From Chloroflexota bacterium (GTDB lineage: Bacteria > Chloroflexota > UBA6077): a stretch of DNA of 12,876 nt. The notes beneath the pieces were generated by a model. The model saw only the letters and a list, made by a program, of their open reading frames with translations, did not search any database and was not told where the DNA came from. The stretch spans positions 1 through 12,876 of the forward strand of contig JAJYKO010000060.1 of assembly GCA_021788565.1 (NCBI GenBank), in the 5' to 3' direction. A program made the translations under genes and the position numbers. Position 1 is the stretch's first letter, and each line of letters begins with the position of its first letter. Shown here in pieces: positions 6,244 to 12,876 of this stretch.

Positions 6244-7680
6244 ATGTCCGAGCGCATCAGCAGCAAGGAAAGCTGCAACCTCGAAGTCGAGTCCCGCAAG
6301 TCAGAACGCAGACTGACCCGGAGACGGTTCCTGGCAAATCTGGGCACCGCGGCGGTCGCCCTCGCCGGCCTGGGGCTGCAGGCGTGCACCCCGAAACCGA
6401 GCCCTGTCCCGACCGCGCCGGCAACCACGCCTACGGTCGCGCCAACGATCGCCGCCACATCTGCCCCTGCCACGATCAAGAGCAACTCCGTAGAGTACTG
6501 GACCTTCCTGGACCCCAAGAGCGACGACGCTAGCGCCAGGGCGCAGACTATGATACTCGACAGCTTCAAGAAGAAATATCCCAACGTCGAGGTCAACGTC
6601 ACGGTTCTCCCCAAGCAGAACATCGATCTGCACCTGACTGGCGCGGTGAAAACGGGGAAGTCCCCAGATCTGTCGCGCGCCAACCTGTTGCTCATGGCCC
6701 AGCACGCTGCCGCCAACGATCTTATGCCGCTGGACCAGTACGTTTCGGGCTGGCCGGCTGAGCAGAAGGGACAGTTCGTGATTCCGTGGGATACGACGGT
6801 CTTCAACGGCCACAAACTGTCATTCTTCCTGGAAGCTCGGTGCTATCCCCTCATGTATCGCAGAGACCTGATAAAGGAACCACCGCAGTCGTGGGACGAA
6901 CTGGGGCAGATGGGAGCAAAGCTCACCAGGCCCCCGGTCTACGGCGTGGGGATTCCCCTTTCGGCGACGGGACATGCCATCGGACTGTACCAGTGGTTCC
7001 TTCCAGCCCTCTGGGGCGCCGGCGGGGACTACTTCACAAGCGACGGCAAAGCGGCCTTCGCGGGGGACGCCGGGATCAAGGCGTATCAGCTTCTCTACGA
7101 CCTGGTACACAAATACAGGGCGATGCCTGACAGCATGGCTTCCGCCGACATCGAGGCCGTCACTCAGGCCATGATGGCCGGCAGCCAGACCATGGGCATC
7201 GTCGGCACTGACCGGATTAACTCGATGTGGACGGGGAAAGCGACGACGAGAGACCAGCTGGGCGTCGGCTACGTCCCCTCGTTCGAGAAGGGTAAGCCGT
7301 CCCCCACCTTCTCGGACGGGTGGCAGATCGTGATCCCGAGCGGCGCGAAGAACCCGGACGGTGCCTGGTCCCTGATGCAACACATCCTTGAACCGGAGTC
7401 GCAGCTAACCAACGTCAAGGTCGGCGGCGAGCTTCCCTCTGTGCGGGCAGTTCTGGACGATCCGTGGTTCCAGTCGCCGGACGGCGCTGACTTCGCCTTC
7501 GCCCTCAAGTATCTGGATGAAAGCAAGAGAAATGTCTATTTTCCGGCGACGTGGAACCAGCTGATGGACAGCCTGGCTGCCGCAGCACAGCAAGTGGTCG
7601 CCGGACAGAAGAGCCCCGCCGACGCCCTGGCCGCGGTTGCCGAGGAATTCAATGGCAACACAAATGGGAGCGCGTGCTGA
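6244..7680 (+). CDS. Tat-exported lipoprotein, family 1 ABC solute-binding protein
   Basis: This 478-residue protein has a composite export signal: twin arginines (TRRRFLANLG, 25-34), a hydrophobic stretch, then the lipobox LQAC with Cys48 as the lipid-anchored residue. A Pro/Thr/Ala-rich linker follows to about residue 78, then the mature domain from VEYWTFLDP. The pattern is that of sugar-type extracellular solute-binding proteins: SFKKKYPNVEVNV, a KSPDL motif, LMPLDQYVSG, and near the end SDGWQIVIPSGAKNPDGAW. Such proteins hold a ligand outside the membrane and deliver it to an ABC permease. No permease or ATPase gene is in the window, so it is an orphan or its partners are elsewhere. The start at 6244 has GGGAGG about five bases upstream. 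The ligand cannot be predicted. Its position 172 bp after the reductase may or may not mean a shared role. Confidence 0.88.
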   Translation: MSERISSKESCNLEVESRKSERRLTRRRFLANLGTAAVALAGLGLQACTPKPSPVPTAPATTPTVAPTIAATSAPATIKSNSVEYWTFLDPKSDDASARAQTMILDSFKKKYPNVEVNVTVLPKQNIDLHLTGAVKTGKSPDLSRANLLLMAQHAAANDLMPLDQYVSGWPAEQKGQFVIPWDTTVFNGHKLSFFLEARCYPLMYRRDLIKEPPQSWDELGQMGAKLTRPPVYGVGIPLSATGHAIGLYQWFLPALWGAGGDYFTSDGKAAFAGDAGIKAYQLLYDLVHKYRAMPDSMASADIEAVTQAMMAGSQTMGIVGTDRINSMWTGKATTRDQLGVGYVPSFEKGKPSPTFSDGWQIVIPSGAKNPDGAWSLMQHILEPESQLTNVKVGGELPSVRAVLDDPWFQSPDGADFAFALKYLDESKRNVYFPATWNQLMDSLAAAAQQVVAGQKSPADALAAVAEEFNGNTNGSAC

Positions 7681-7792
7681 CGGCTGGGCCCCTCTGTCCC
7701 GTAAGAGAGGAGCTCAGCAGTCGCGCGTCCCTCGAGAGGAAGTAGGAGCAAGTCGCCCCTGACACGCTCCTAGCGCTACGAGAGCAATACTG
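7681..7792. other. Gap between convergent genes with an inverted repeat
   Basis: The lipoprotein gene and the minus-strand VOC gene point into this 112-bp gap. It holds TAGGAGC (7743-7749) and its exact reverse complement GCTCCTA (7766-7772) with a 16-base spacer. That pair could form a weak two-way transcription stop, but no T-run follows. I see nothing else here. Confidence 0.4.
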
Positions 7793-8185
7793 TCACTGAT
7801 GGACGCCGTACGTGTTGCCGTCCTGATCCGCGAAGACGCCCCACCAGCCCCAGGGCTGATGCTCGGCCTCATCCACGATGCGCACGCCTTTCGCCTTGAG
7901 CTCGGCGAAGGTAAGGGCGATGTCGTCCGTCTCCAGCACCATCGGGGTGGGTTTGCCTATACCGGCCTGGGCGGCCTCGTAGGAGGCAGCGCCTGGCGCC
8001 TCAGGCGTAGCCTTATACAGCAGAATCCTCGTTTGCGCACCCGGCGGAGCGACTTCGATCCAGCGCTGCCCCGGGCCCATGGGCTGATCTGCGCGCAGCT
8101 CGAAACCCAGCTTCTGGGTGTAGAACTCCAGGGCTTTGTCCTGGTCCGTCACCTGGACGGTGATGGTGCCAATCCGAGTCAACAT
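7793..8185 (-). CDS. VOC superfamily (glyoxalase/bleomycin-resistance-like) protein
   Basis: A small 130-residue single-module protein of the vicinal-oxygen-chelate fold, probably a cytosolic dimer. It shows the two beta-alpha-beta-beta-beta halves: ITVQVTDQDKALEFYTQKLGFEL opens the first (residues 9-31) and VLETDDIALTFAELKAKGV the second, ending with FADQDGNTYGVHQ, a variant of the common F-x-D-P-D-G-N signature. The usual metal ligands appear absent: the first beta strand has GT where glyoxalase I has His, the second half starts PTPMVLE, and the last strand ends in Gln rather than Glu. A role as a metal-dependent glyoxalase is therefore doubtful. The start is supported by AGGAGA about six bases upstream. 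It is transcribed on the same strand as the MFS gene 195 bp upstream, a possible but unproven link. Confidence 0.88.
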   Translation of the reverse strand: MLTRIGTITVQVTDQDKALEFYTQKLGFELRADQPMGPGQRWIEVAPPGAQTRILLYKATPEAPGAASYEAAQAGIGKPTPMVLETDDIALTFAELKAKGVRIVDEAEHQPWGWWGVFADQDGNTYGVHQ

Positions 8186-8310
8186 TCTCTTCTCCTGCTA
8201 GATCAAGTTACCGGGATATGTCGTCATCATGGGGAACAGCCAGCGCGATACGGTCCGCCCCAGGTGCCCGGCCGCTCTGATCATCACTGCGAGTAGCCAT
8301 GGTAACAGAT

Positions 8311-8340
8311 TGGGAGGGCAAAGCTCCTGCTGAGCCGCCC
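8311..8340. repeat. Fragment of a GGGAGGGC-AAGCTCCTGC-type intergenic repeat
   Basis: The words GGGAGGGC, AAGCTCCTGC and TGAGCCGCC follow each other between the VOC and MFS genes. Read in the plus frame they give the peptide WEGKAPAEPPG, which resembles a spurious peptide I have often seen encoded by intergenic repeats in GC-rich bacteria. Only one arm is clear. The call rests on memory of the pattern, not on a second copy in this window. Confidence 0.3.
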
Positions 8341-8380
8341 GGGCCGCTTCCCTCGCAGCGACTCCCCCGGCAGGCACGGG

Positions 8381-9640
8381 CTACGTCCCCTTGCCGTCGG
8401 CTGGCCGCGGGGACAGGAACCAGAAGCCGGCGGTCCCGACCAGCAGCAGAACGCCGACAAAGGAGAACGCGGGCTGATACCCGACGCTGGCGACCAGCAG
8501 GCCGGTCACGATCGGACCCGAAGCCTGCCCTACGTCCATGATCGTCGACAGCACGCCCAATGCCGACCCGTAATGGCTAGCCCTGGCCAACTCAGAGACG
8601 TAGGCAGAGGTGGCGGACGTGACCACCGAGAGCCCCAGCCCGTAAAGCATCCCCACCACCAGCAGCAGCGGGAAGTTGCCGGTTGTGACGAACAGCGCCA
8701 TCGACGTGCCGCTCAGGAGAAGACCGAGCGCGATCACGGGACGCCGCCCGATGCGGTCAGAGGTCTTCCCCATCATCGGCTTCGTCAGGGCCGTCACCAG
8801 GATCTGGGCAAAAAAGATCGTCCCAACCTCAGTAGTAGTCAACGCGGGTCTCACGAAGAAGATCGCATAGAGGGGCAGGAACGCTTCCATGGCCCCGTAG
8901 GAGAAGTACTGGAGTGACTCCATCGCCGACGTCATCAGGATAGGCCGGCTGCGAGCAACCTCGCCGAGTCCGACCCGCAGCTTCGCCCAACTCTCGCGCA
9001 ATGTCGCGCTCCCGCGAACCCTGTCATCTATCGGCAGACGAGTCGCCCCTGCCAGGGCGAGAAGTCCGGAGATCCCGCACACCACGTATACCCACTGGTA
9101 AGACGAAAGCCCCAGCCACGATCTGCCGAGACCCGCGGATGTGCCGGCCACGGCGGCCAGGAGCGTTCCGCCGACGAAAGGCGCAGCTGCCCTGCCCACG
9201 AGTGTCGAGGACGAGTACCAGCCCATGCTCTCGCCGCGCCCCGTCTGAAACAGATCTGCGACGAGCGCCATGGCGACCGGTCCGAATATTGCCGTCGCCA
9301 GACCGTGGTAGACGCGCACCAACGCCAGTTCCCATGGCGACGAGACGAACAGGTAGAGGAAAGGTGCCGAGGCGAACACGAACGTTGCGCCCAGGATCAC
9401 TCGCCGCCGTCCGTACAGATCGGAAAGCGCGCCCGCGGGGATCGAAGTGAGAATCCCGACCACAGTCGAGGCCGCGGCTATGAAACCGATGTACTGGTCG
9501 GGAGCACCCAGATCCCTGGCGAAAAGGGGCAGCGCCGGGTTCTTGGACATCGTCGAGCTGAATATAGCGAAGAAGCCGATCCCGCACAGGATCAGGAATG
9601 GGCTGAGTACCGGGTTCCGCGGTTTTTGGACCGACTTCAT
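8381..9640 (-). CDS. MFS transporter, drug/metabolite efflux type
   Basis: This 419-residue protein has two six-helix halves of the major facilitator superfamily joined by a charged loop (around residues 190-215, with RLPIDDRVRG). The family's cytoplasmic motif A appears in both halves: GALSDLYGRRRVI after helix 2 and GKTSDRIGRRPVI after helix 8. The first helix region reads FLILCGIGFFAIFSSTMSKNPALPLFARDLG, close to MFS_1 proteins of the sugar/multidrug efflux group. It should move a small molecule across the membrane using the proton gradient; the substrate cannot be told. The start ATG at 9640 has GGGAG ten bases before it and a well-formed promoter 39 bases upstream. The length is normal for the family and it looks intact. 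Confidence 0.9.
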   Translation of the reverse strand: MKSVQKPRNPVLSPFLILCGIGFFAIFSSTMSKNPALPLFARDLGAPDQYIGFIAAASTVVGILTSIPAGALSDLYGRRRVILGATFVFASAPFLYLFVSSPWELALVRVYHGLATAIFGPVAMALVADLFQTGRGESMGWYSSSTLVGRAAAPFVGGTLLAAVAGTSAGLGRSWLGLSSYQWVYVVCGISGLLALAGATRLPIDDRVRGSATLRESWAKLRVGLGEVARSRPILMTSAMESLQYFSYGAMEAFLPLYAIFFVRPALTTTEVGTIFFAQILVTALTKPMMGKTSDRIGRRPVIALGLLLSGTSMALFVTTGNFPLLLVVGMLYGLGLSVVTSATSAYVSELARASHYGSALGVLSTIMDVGQASGPIVTGLLVASVGYQPAFSFVGVLLLVGTAGFWFLSPRPADGKGT

Positions 9641-9678
9641 CGTTGCGGTGCTCCCAGAGGGAATATTGAGTGCACCTC

Positions 9679-9707
9679 ATCATACCTTCCCTCGTGGCCA
9701 TCATCAA
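9679..9707 (-). promoter_or_regulatory. Sigma-70-type promoter of the MFS gene
   Basis: On the minus strand TTGATG (9707-9702) and TATGAT (9684-9679) are separated by exactly 17 bases. They match TTGACA at 4 of 6 and TATAAT at 5 of 6 positions. Transcription would start near 9672, giving a leader of about 30 bases that contains the GGGAG site before ATG 9640. Confidence 0.6.
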
Positions 9708-9756
9708 TTTCCGACACCGTGGTCCGTCGCAGTGCAGCTAAACCAAAGCCAGGATG

Positions 9757-9834
9757 AAACCAGCGGGGTCTCAGTGAATCAAGGCACGTCAGTACAGGAC
9801 CACGAGCCAAAGACCCCGCGGGTTTGGTCGCCGC
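9757..9834. repeat. Dispersed inverted repeat related to the 6104-6213 element
   Basis: AAACCAGCGGGGTCT (9757-9771) and AGACCCCGCGGGTTT (9811-9825) are inverted copies with one mismatch in 15 and a 39-base spacer. The right end, 9815-9834, matches 6206-6225 at 18 of 20 bases (CCCGYGGGTTTGRTCGCCGC). The two sites therefore belong to one repeat family although the hairpin cores differ. Confidence 0.65.
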
Positions 9835-9893
9835 TTCACTTTAGGACTGGATTGGAGAGCCACCCTCGACAGAGATTGGCCATCAACAACCTG

Positions 9894-9922
9894 TAACGTT
9901 CCTCGCGCAGAGGCGTTATAGT
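9894..9922 (+). promoter_or_regulatory. Candidate promoter and dyad ahead of the Ig-repeat gene
   Basis: TAACG-TT-CCTC (9894-9904) pairs with GAGG-CGTTA (9910-9918) as a nine-base-pair dyad with a two-base bulge. It runs directly into TATAGT (9917-9922), which matches TATAAT at 5 of 6. No good -35 box is seen, so this may be an activator- or repressor-controlled promoter. The distance to ATG 9975 is about 50 bases. Confidence 0.4.
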
Positions 9923-9974
9923 AATAGAGCATCCTTTAGCGAGTGCAAGCCCAATTCTACGCAAAGGAGTCACC

Positions 9975-11720
9975 ATGAGAACAACCTCGCTACGACGCTT
10001 ATTCCAGGTAGGCGTAGTTATGGTCGCTGCCGCCGTCATGCTGGGGACCGCGGTTAGCGCGTCGGCAGATCCAGGCCAGCATGGTCGATGGGGCCACGAG
10101 CACCAAAACGCCGGTGATCGAGGCGGGAACCGTGGTGGCGATCGGCCCGGTTGGGGCTATGGCGACAAGAACCACGATCACACAGGACCTCCGGGACTTG
10201 GGATTAACGGGGTAGGTCCCAGGGCGTCCCGCCTGTCTACCCAGCCTGCCACCCACTTCGCGGTGTCGGCGCCGTCGGGTGTGACCGCAGGGAGCGCATT
10301 CACCTTCACGGTGACGGCTCTAGACCAGAACGGCAACAGGACCAGCAACTATTCCGGCACCGTGCACTTCACCAGCACCGATGGCTCGGCCTCGCTGCCT
10401 GGCAACACTACGCTCACTAACGGTTTCGGAAGCTTCTCTGCCACATTGGCGTCGACGGGGAATCAGACTATCACGGCGACCGACACCATCACTTCCTCGA
10501 TAACGGGGACGTCCGACACAATAGTCGTATCGTCGGCGTCTAGCACCCACTTCGTGGTGTCGGGTCCGCCGAGTGCCACGGCGGGTGGCTCATTCACCTT
10601 CACGGTGACCGCGGAGGACCAGAGCAACAACACGGTCACATCTTTCGGCGACACCATCCACTTCACCAGTTCGGATGGATCAGCCTCGCTGCCCGAGGAC
10701 TCGACGCTTACTAATGGCAGTGGGACCTTCACTGCCACATTGAAGACGGCCGGGAATCAGACCATCACCGCAACCGACACCTCCAACTCAGGGGTAACGG
10801 GGACATCCGGCACGATCACCGTGTCCCCGGCGGCAGTCAACCATCTGGCGGTGTCGGCTCCGCCGAATGTCACGGCGGGTAGCTCCTTCGGCTTCACCGT
10901 CACAGCTGAGGACCAATTCAATAACACCGTCCCGTCTTACGGTGGCACCGTGCACTTCATCACCACCGATAGCGCGGCCACGCCGCCCGCCAACTCGACG
11001 CTTACCAACGGCACCGGGAATTTCTCTGCCACGCTGGATACGGCCGGGAATCAGACCATCACCGCTACCGACACCGTCACTTCCTCGATAACGGGGAGCT
11101 CGAACATAATCGCTGTCTCTTCGGGGACCAGCCTGCACTTCGTGGTGTCGGCTCAGTCGAGTGCCACGGCGGGTGGCTCATTCACCTTCACGGTGACCGC
11201 CAAGGATCAATTCAATAACCCGGTCCAATCCTTCGGCGACTCCATCCACTTCACCAGTTCGGATGGATCGGCCGCGTTGCCCGGCAACTCGACGCTTACT
11301 AATGGCAGTGGGACCTTCACCGCCACCTTGAAGACAGCCGGGAATCAGACGATCACCGCAACCGACACCTCCAACTCGGGGGTAACGGGGACATCCGGCA
11401 CGATCGCCGTGTCCGCGGCGGCAGCCAACCATCTGGCGCTGTCGGCTCCGACGAGTGCGACCGCAGGCACTGCCTTCAACGTCACGGTTACCGCCCTGGA
11501 TCAGTTCAACAACACGGCTACCTCCTGCAGTGACACCGTTCACTTCACGAGCACCGATACCGCGGCCATGCTGCCCGGCAATTCGGCGCTTGCCAACGGC
11601 ACCGCGACGCTCTCGGTCACGTTAAACACGAACGGGAAACAGACGATCACCATCAGCGATGTCACCAATACCTCGGTGACATCAGCATCCGACCAAATCC
11701 CTGTGAACCAAAAGCCCTGA
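9975..11720 (+). CDS. Secreted protein with five tandem Ig-like repeats
   Basis: This 581-residue exported protein starts with a Sec signal peptide (RR at 7-8, hydrophobic 11-27, cleavage likely after ASA at 29-31). A hydrophilic Gly/Asp/Asn/His-rich stretch follows to about residue 80, then five repeats of exactly 98 residues (the last 97) from Thr93 to the end. Each repeat opens like HFVVSAP..ATAG..F and contains TVTAxDQ, GTVHFTSTD, LTNGSGTF and NQTITATDT. This is the pattern of bacterial Ig-like (invasin/BIg-type) beta-sandwich domains found in secreted and surface proteins. There is no LPxTG motif, C-terminal membrane segment or S-layer domain, so attachment is unclear; it may be free or part of a larger matrix. 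AAAGGAG lies about seven bases before the ATG. A structural or adhesive role is inferred; no enzymatic domain is visible. Confidence 0.85.
   Translation: MRTTSLRRLFQVGVVMVAAAVMLGTAVSASADPGQHGRWGHEHQNAGDRGGNRGGDRPGWGYGDKNHDHTGPPGLGINGVGPRASRLSTQPATHFAVSAPSGVTAGSAFTFTVTALDQNGNRTSNYSGTVHFTSTDGSASLPGNTTLTNGFGSFSATLASTGNQTITATDTITSSITGTSDTIVVSSASSTHFVVSGPPSATAGGSFTFTVTAEDQSNNTVTSFGDTIHFTSSDGSASLPEDSTLTNGSGTFTATLKTAGNQTITATDTSNSGVTGTSGTITVSPAAVNHLAVSAPPNVTAGSSFGFTVTAEDQFNNTVPSYGGTVHFITTDSAATPPANSTLTNGTGNFSATLDTAGNQTITATDTVTSSITGSSNIIAVSSGTSLHFVVSAQSSATAGGSFTFTVTAKDQFNNPVQSFGDSIHFTSSDGSAALPGNSTLTNGSGTFTATLKTAGNQTITATDTSNSGVTGTSGTIAVSAAAANHLALSAPTSATAGTAFNVTVTALDQFNNTATSCSDTVHFTSTDTAAMLPGNSALANGTATLSVTLNTNGKQTITISDVTNTSVTSASDQIPVNQKP
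10251..11717 (+). repeat. Five in-frame repeats of 294 bp
   Basis: Unit starts are 10251, 10545, 10839, 11133 and 11427, so the spacing is exactly 294 bp with no insertion or deletion. Units 2 and 4 are closest, with about 42 identical bases in a row (10571-10612 and 11159-11200). Units 1 and 3 share TCACTTCCTCGATAACGGGG. This points to duplication of a two-unit, 588-bp block. Unit 5 is the most different and holds the only cysteine of the repeats. Confidence 0.88.
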
Positions 11721-11769
11721 GGAGAGGCGCACAATCCTGCGGGCAGATAAAAGGAACTGCGCCAGGTAC

Positions 11770-11806
11770 GCGAAGGGCCGCCAATCGTGGCGGCCCTTCG
11801 CCGTTT
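11770..11806 (+). terminator. Strong hairpin terminator of the Ig-repeat gene
   Basis: Perfect 14-bp arms (GCGAAGGGCCGCCA at 11770-11783 and its reverse complement at 11788-11801) close on a four-base ATCG loop, followed by CGTTTT. It lies 50 bases after the stop of the Ig-repeat gene. The T-run is short, but the stem is very GC-rich. On the other strand no T-run follows, so it mainly serves the plus strand. Confidence 0.8.
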
Positions 11807-11919
11807 TCCAGGCGTAGGCACGGAATACCCTATCCTGCGAAGATCCGATGGGGATGACGTTGGGATTCCAGCCGCTCTCGGCAAGCAAGAGGTCGCGGGG
11901 GCAGCAACTGTGGTCAGAG

Positions 11920-12876
11920 CTAGTCGAGAAGCCCCAGGAGGTGCTCGGTGACCGATGGATGGCGCAAGCGCCTGAGGGCCTGGCTCTCCAACTGCCGCAC
12001 CCTTTCCCTGGTGAGGTGGAGTTCTCGGCCAATCTCGTCCAGCGTCCGAGAGTGCCCGTCCTCAAAACCAAAACGTAGCCACAGGACGCGGTACTCTCTA
12101 AACGGTAGTCTGGCCAGAGCCTCCTCGACGGACGCCCTTGTCGCCGCGGCGTGGGCTGCTTCCACCGGATCAGCGGCATGCGCATCCTCCAGAAGGTCGC
12201 CCACGGTAAGCCCCTCGTCGCCTATCGGACTCTCAAGTGAAACCGAGACCTTGTAGGAGTCGAGGATCGCCTGGATCTTAGCCTCGGGCACCCCCGCCTC
12301 AGCCGACAGTTCGGCTGCGCTCGGATCGACGCCGGTCTCCGACGCTATCCGGTTGGAGAGTTTCCCCAGCTTGCTGTACGCTTCCTGTACGTGCACGGGA
12401 ACACGGATCGCCCTGGAGCGGTCGGCGATCGCTCTAGATATGGACTGCTTGATCCACCAGGTGGCATAGGTCGAGAACTTGAACCCTCGCCTGTAGTCGA
12501 ACTTCTCTACGGCCTTCATCAGCCCGATGTTGCCGTCCTGCACCAGATCTGCCAGCGGCACACTCGCGAATGTGTATTTCCGGGCGATAGACACTACCAG
12601 GCGAAGGTTCGACTCGATCATCTTGCGTCGGGCTTCCTCGCCTTTTCTTACCTGGATCGCGAGGAGGCGTCCCGTGTTGGGGGAGAGCTCCGGCCCTTCG
12701 CCTAGTCTGTGCTGCGCCGCAAGCCCCCTCTCGATCTCCATGGACAGGTCGATCTCTTCCTGCGGCGTCAGAAGCCGGGCATGTCCGATCTCCCTGAGGT
12801 ACATGGTCATTGAGTCTTCGGGGAGCTCTCCTCTCGCCGATCCTCCCCCCTCGCCAGCGGTGCGGCCAACAGAGAG
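11920..12876 (-). CDS. Sigma-70 family RNA polymerase sigma factor (5' partial)
   Basis: At least 318 residues of a sigma-70 factor that directs RNA polymerase to promoters. Region 1.2 is MYLREIGHARLLTPQEEIDLS. Region 2 runs from RRKMIESNLRLVVSIARKYT through DLVQDGNIGLMKAVEKFDY and the -10-recognition stretch FSTYATWWIKQSISRAIADR. Region 3 covers the AYSKLGKLSNRIASETGVD part, and region 4 has the -35-binding helix-turn-helix TLDEIGRELHLTRERVRQLE. An ATG exists at 12810, but the frame stays open to the right edge. The residues before it (ELPEDSMTMYLREIG) line up with the conserved DPVRMYLREIG of primary-type factors, so the true start is probably outside the window. With regions 1.2, 2, 3 and 4 it is a group 1 or group 2 factor, not an ECF type. 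Whether it is the housekeeping factor cannot be decided without the N terminus. Confidence 0.9.
   Translation of the reverse strand, partial: LSVGRTAGEGGGSARGELPEDSMTMYLREIGHARLLTPQEEIDLSMEIERGLAAQHRLGEGPELSPNTGRLLAIQVRKGEEARRKMIESNLRLVVSIARKYTFASVPLADLVQDGNIGLMKAVEKFDYRRGFKFSTYATWWIKQSISRAIADRSRAIRVPVHVQEAYSKLGKLSNRIASETGVDPSAAELSAEAGVPEAKIQAILDSYKVSVSLESPIGDEGLTVGDLLEDAHAADPVEAAHAAATRASVEEALARLPFREYRVLWLRFGFEDGHSRTLDEIGRELHLTRERVRQLESQALRRLRHPSVTEHLLGLLD

Noticed and set aside
6244..7680. Molybdate-binding protein (ModA) serving the molybdoenzyme
   Set aside because: Length and motifs are of the larger sugar-type family 1 binding proteins; ModA is about 250 residues with a different pattern.
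9024..9707. Minus-strand frame of 227 codons beginning upstream of the MFS gene
   Set aside because: A different frame over the N-terminal half of the MFS gene; no membrane segments and no domain.

Overview
The window is GC-rich DNA from an environmental bacterium. A Chloroflexota (Dehalococcoidia-like) origin is my best guess. It rests on the style of the sigma factor, the NarL-type regulator, the repetitive Ig-like secreted protein and the palindromic intergenic repeats; no marker gene here fixes the phylum.

Left part (1-6071): the C-terminal DNA-binding end of a NarL/LuxR-type response regulator is followed by a 460-bp gene-free stretch of REP-like hairpin repeats and a possible leader. 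Then comes a compact three-gene operon in the order iron-sulfur subunit (702-1628), NrfD/PsrC-type membrane anchor (1639-2910), molybdopterin catalytic subunit (2907-6071). Order, domains and motifs match the complex iron-sulfur molybdoenzymes of the tetrathionate reductase (ttrBCA) and Bacillus selenate reductase (srdBCA) type. Both soluble subunits carry twin-arginine signals, so the complex should sit on the outer face of the membrane. There the anchor would pass electrons from quinol through four [4Fe-4S] clusters to the Mo-bis-PGD enzyme, whose likely Mo ligand is Cys272. The substrate (tetrathionate, selenate, another sulfur or arsenic oxyanion, or something new) cannot be read from sequence.

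Middle (6072-9974): two 47-bp hairpin units in tandem, the first with perfect 15-bp arms, separate the operon from a gene for a Tat-exported lipoprotein of the family 1 ABC solute-binding type. No permease or ATPase gene is present. Convergent to it, on the minus strand, are a small VOC/glyoxalase-like protein and a 12-TM-type MFS transporter with a good sigma-70-like promoter. The following 334-bp gap holds a dispersed relative of the operon-end repeat and a candidate promoter built into a dyad.

Right part (9975-12876): a secreted protein of 581 residues with five Ig-like repeats of exactly 98 residues, arranged as a duplicated two-domain unit plus a fifth, ends at a strong hairpin terminator. 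On the minus strand a sigma-70 family factor follows; its reading frame stays open to the right edge, so it is annotated as 5'-partial.

The most interesting system is the TtrBCA/SrdBCA-like respiratory operon of unknown substrate with its adjacent regulator and orphan binding lipoprotein. After that come the repeat families and the two-level duplication in the Ig-repeat gene.
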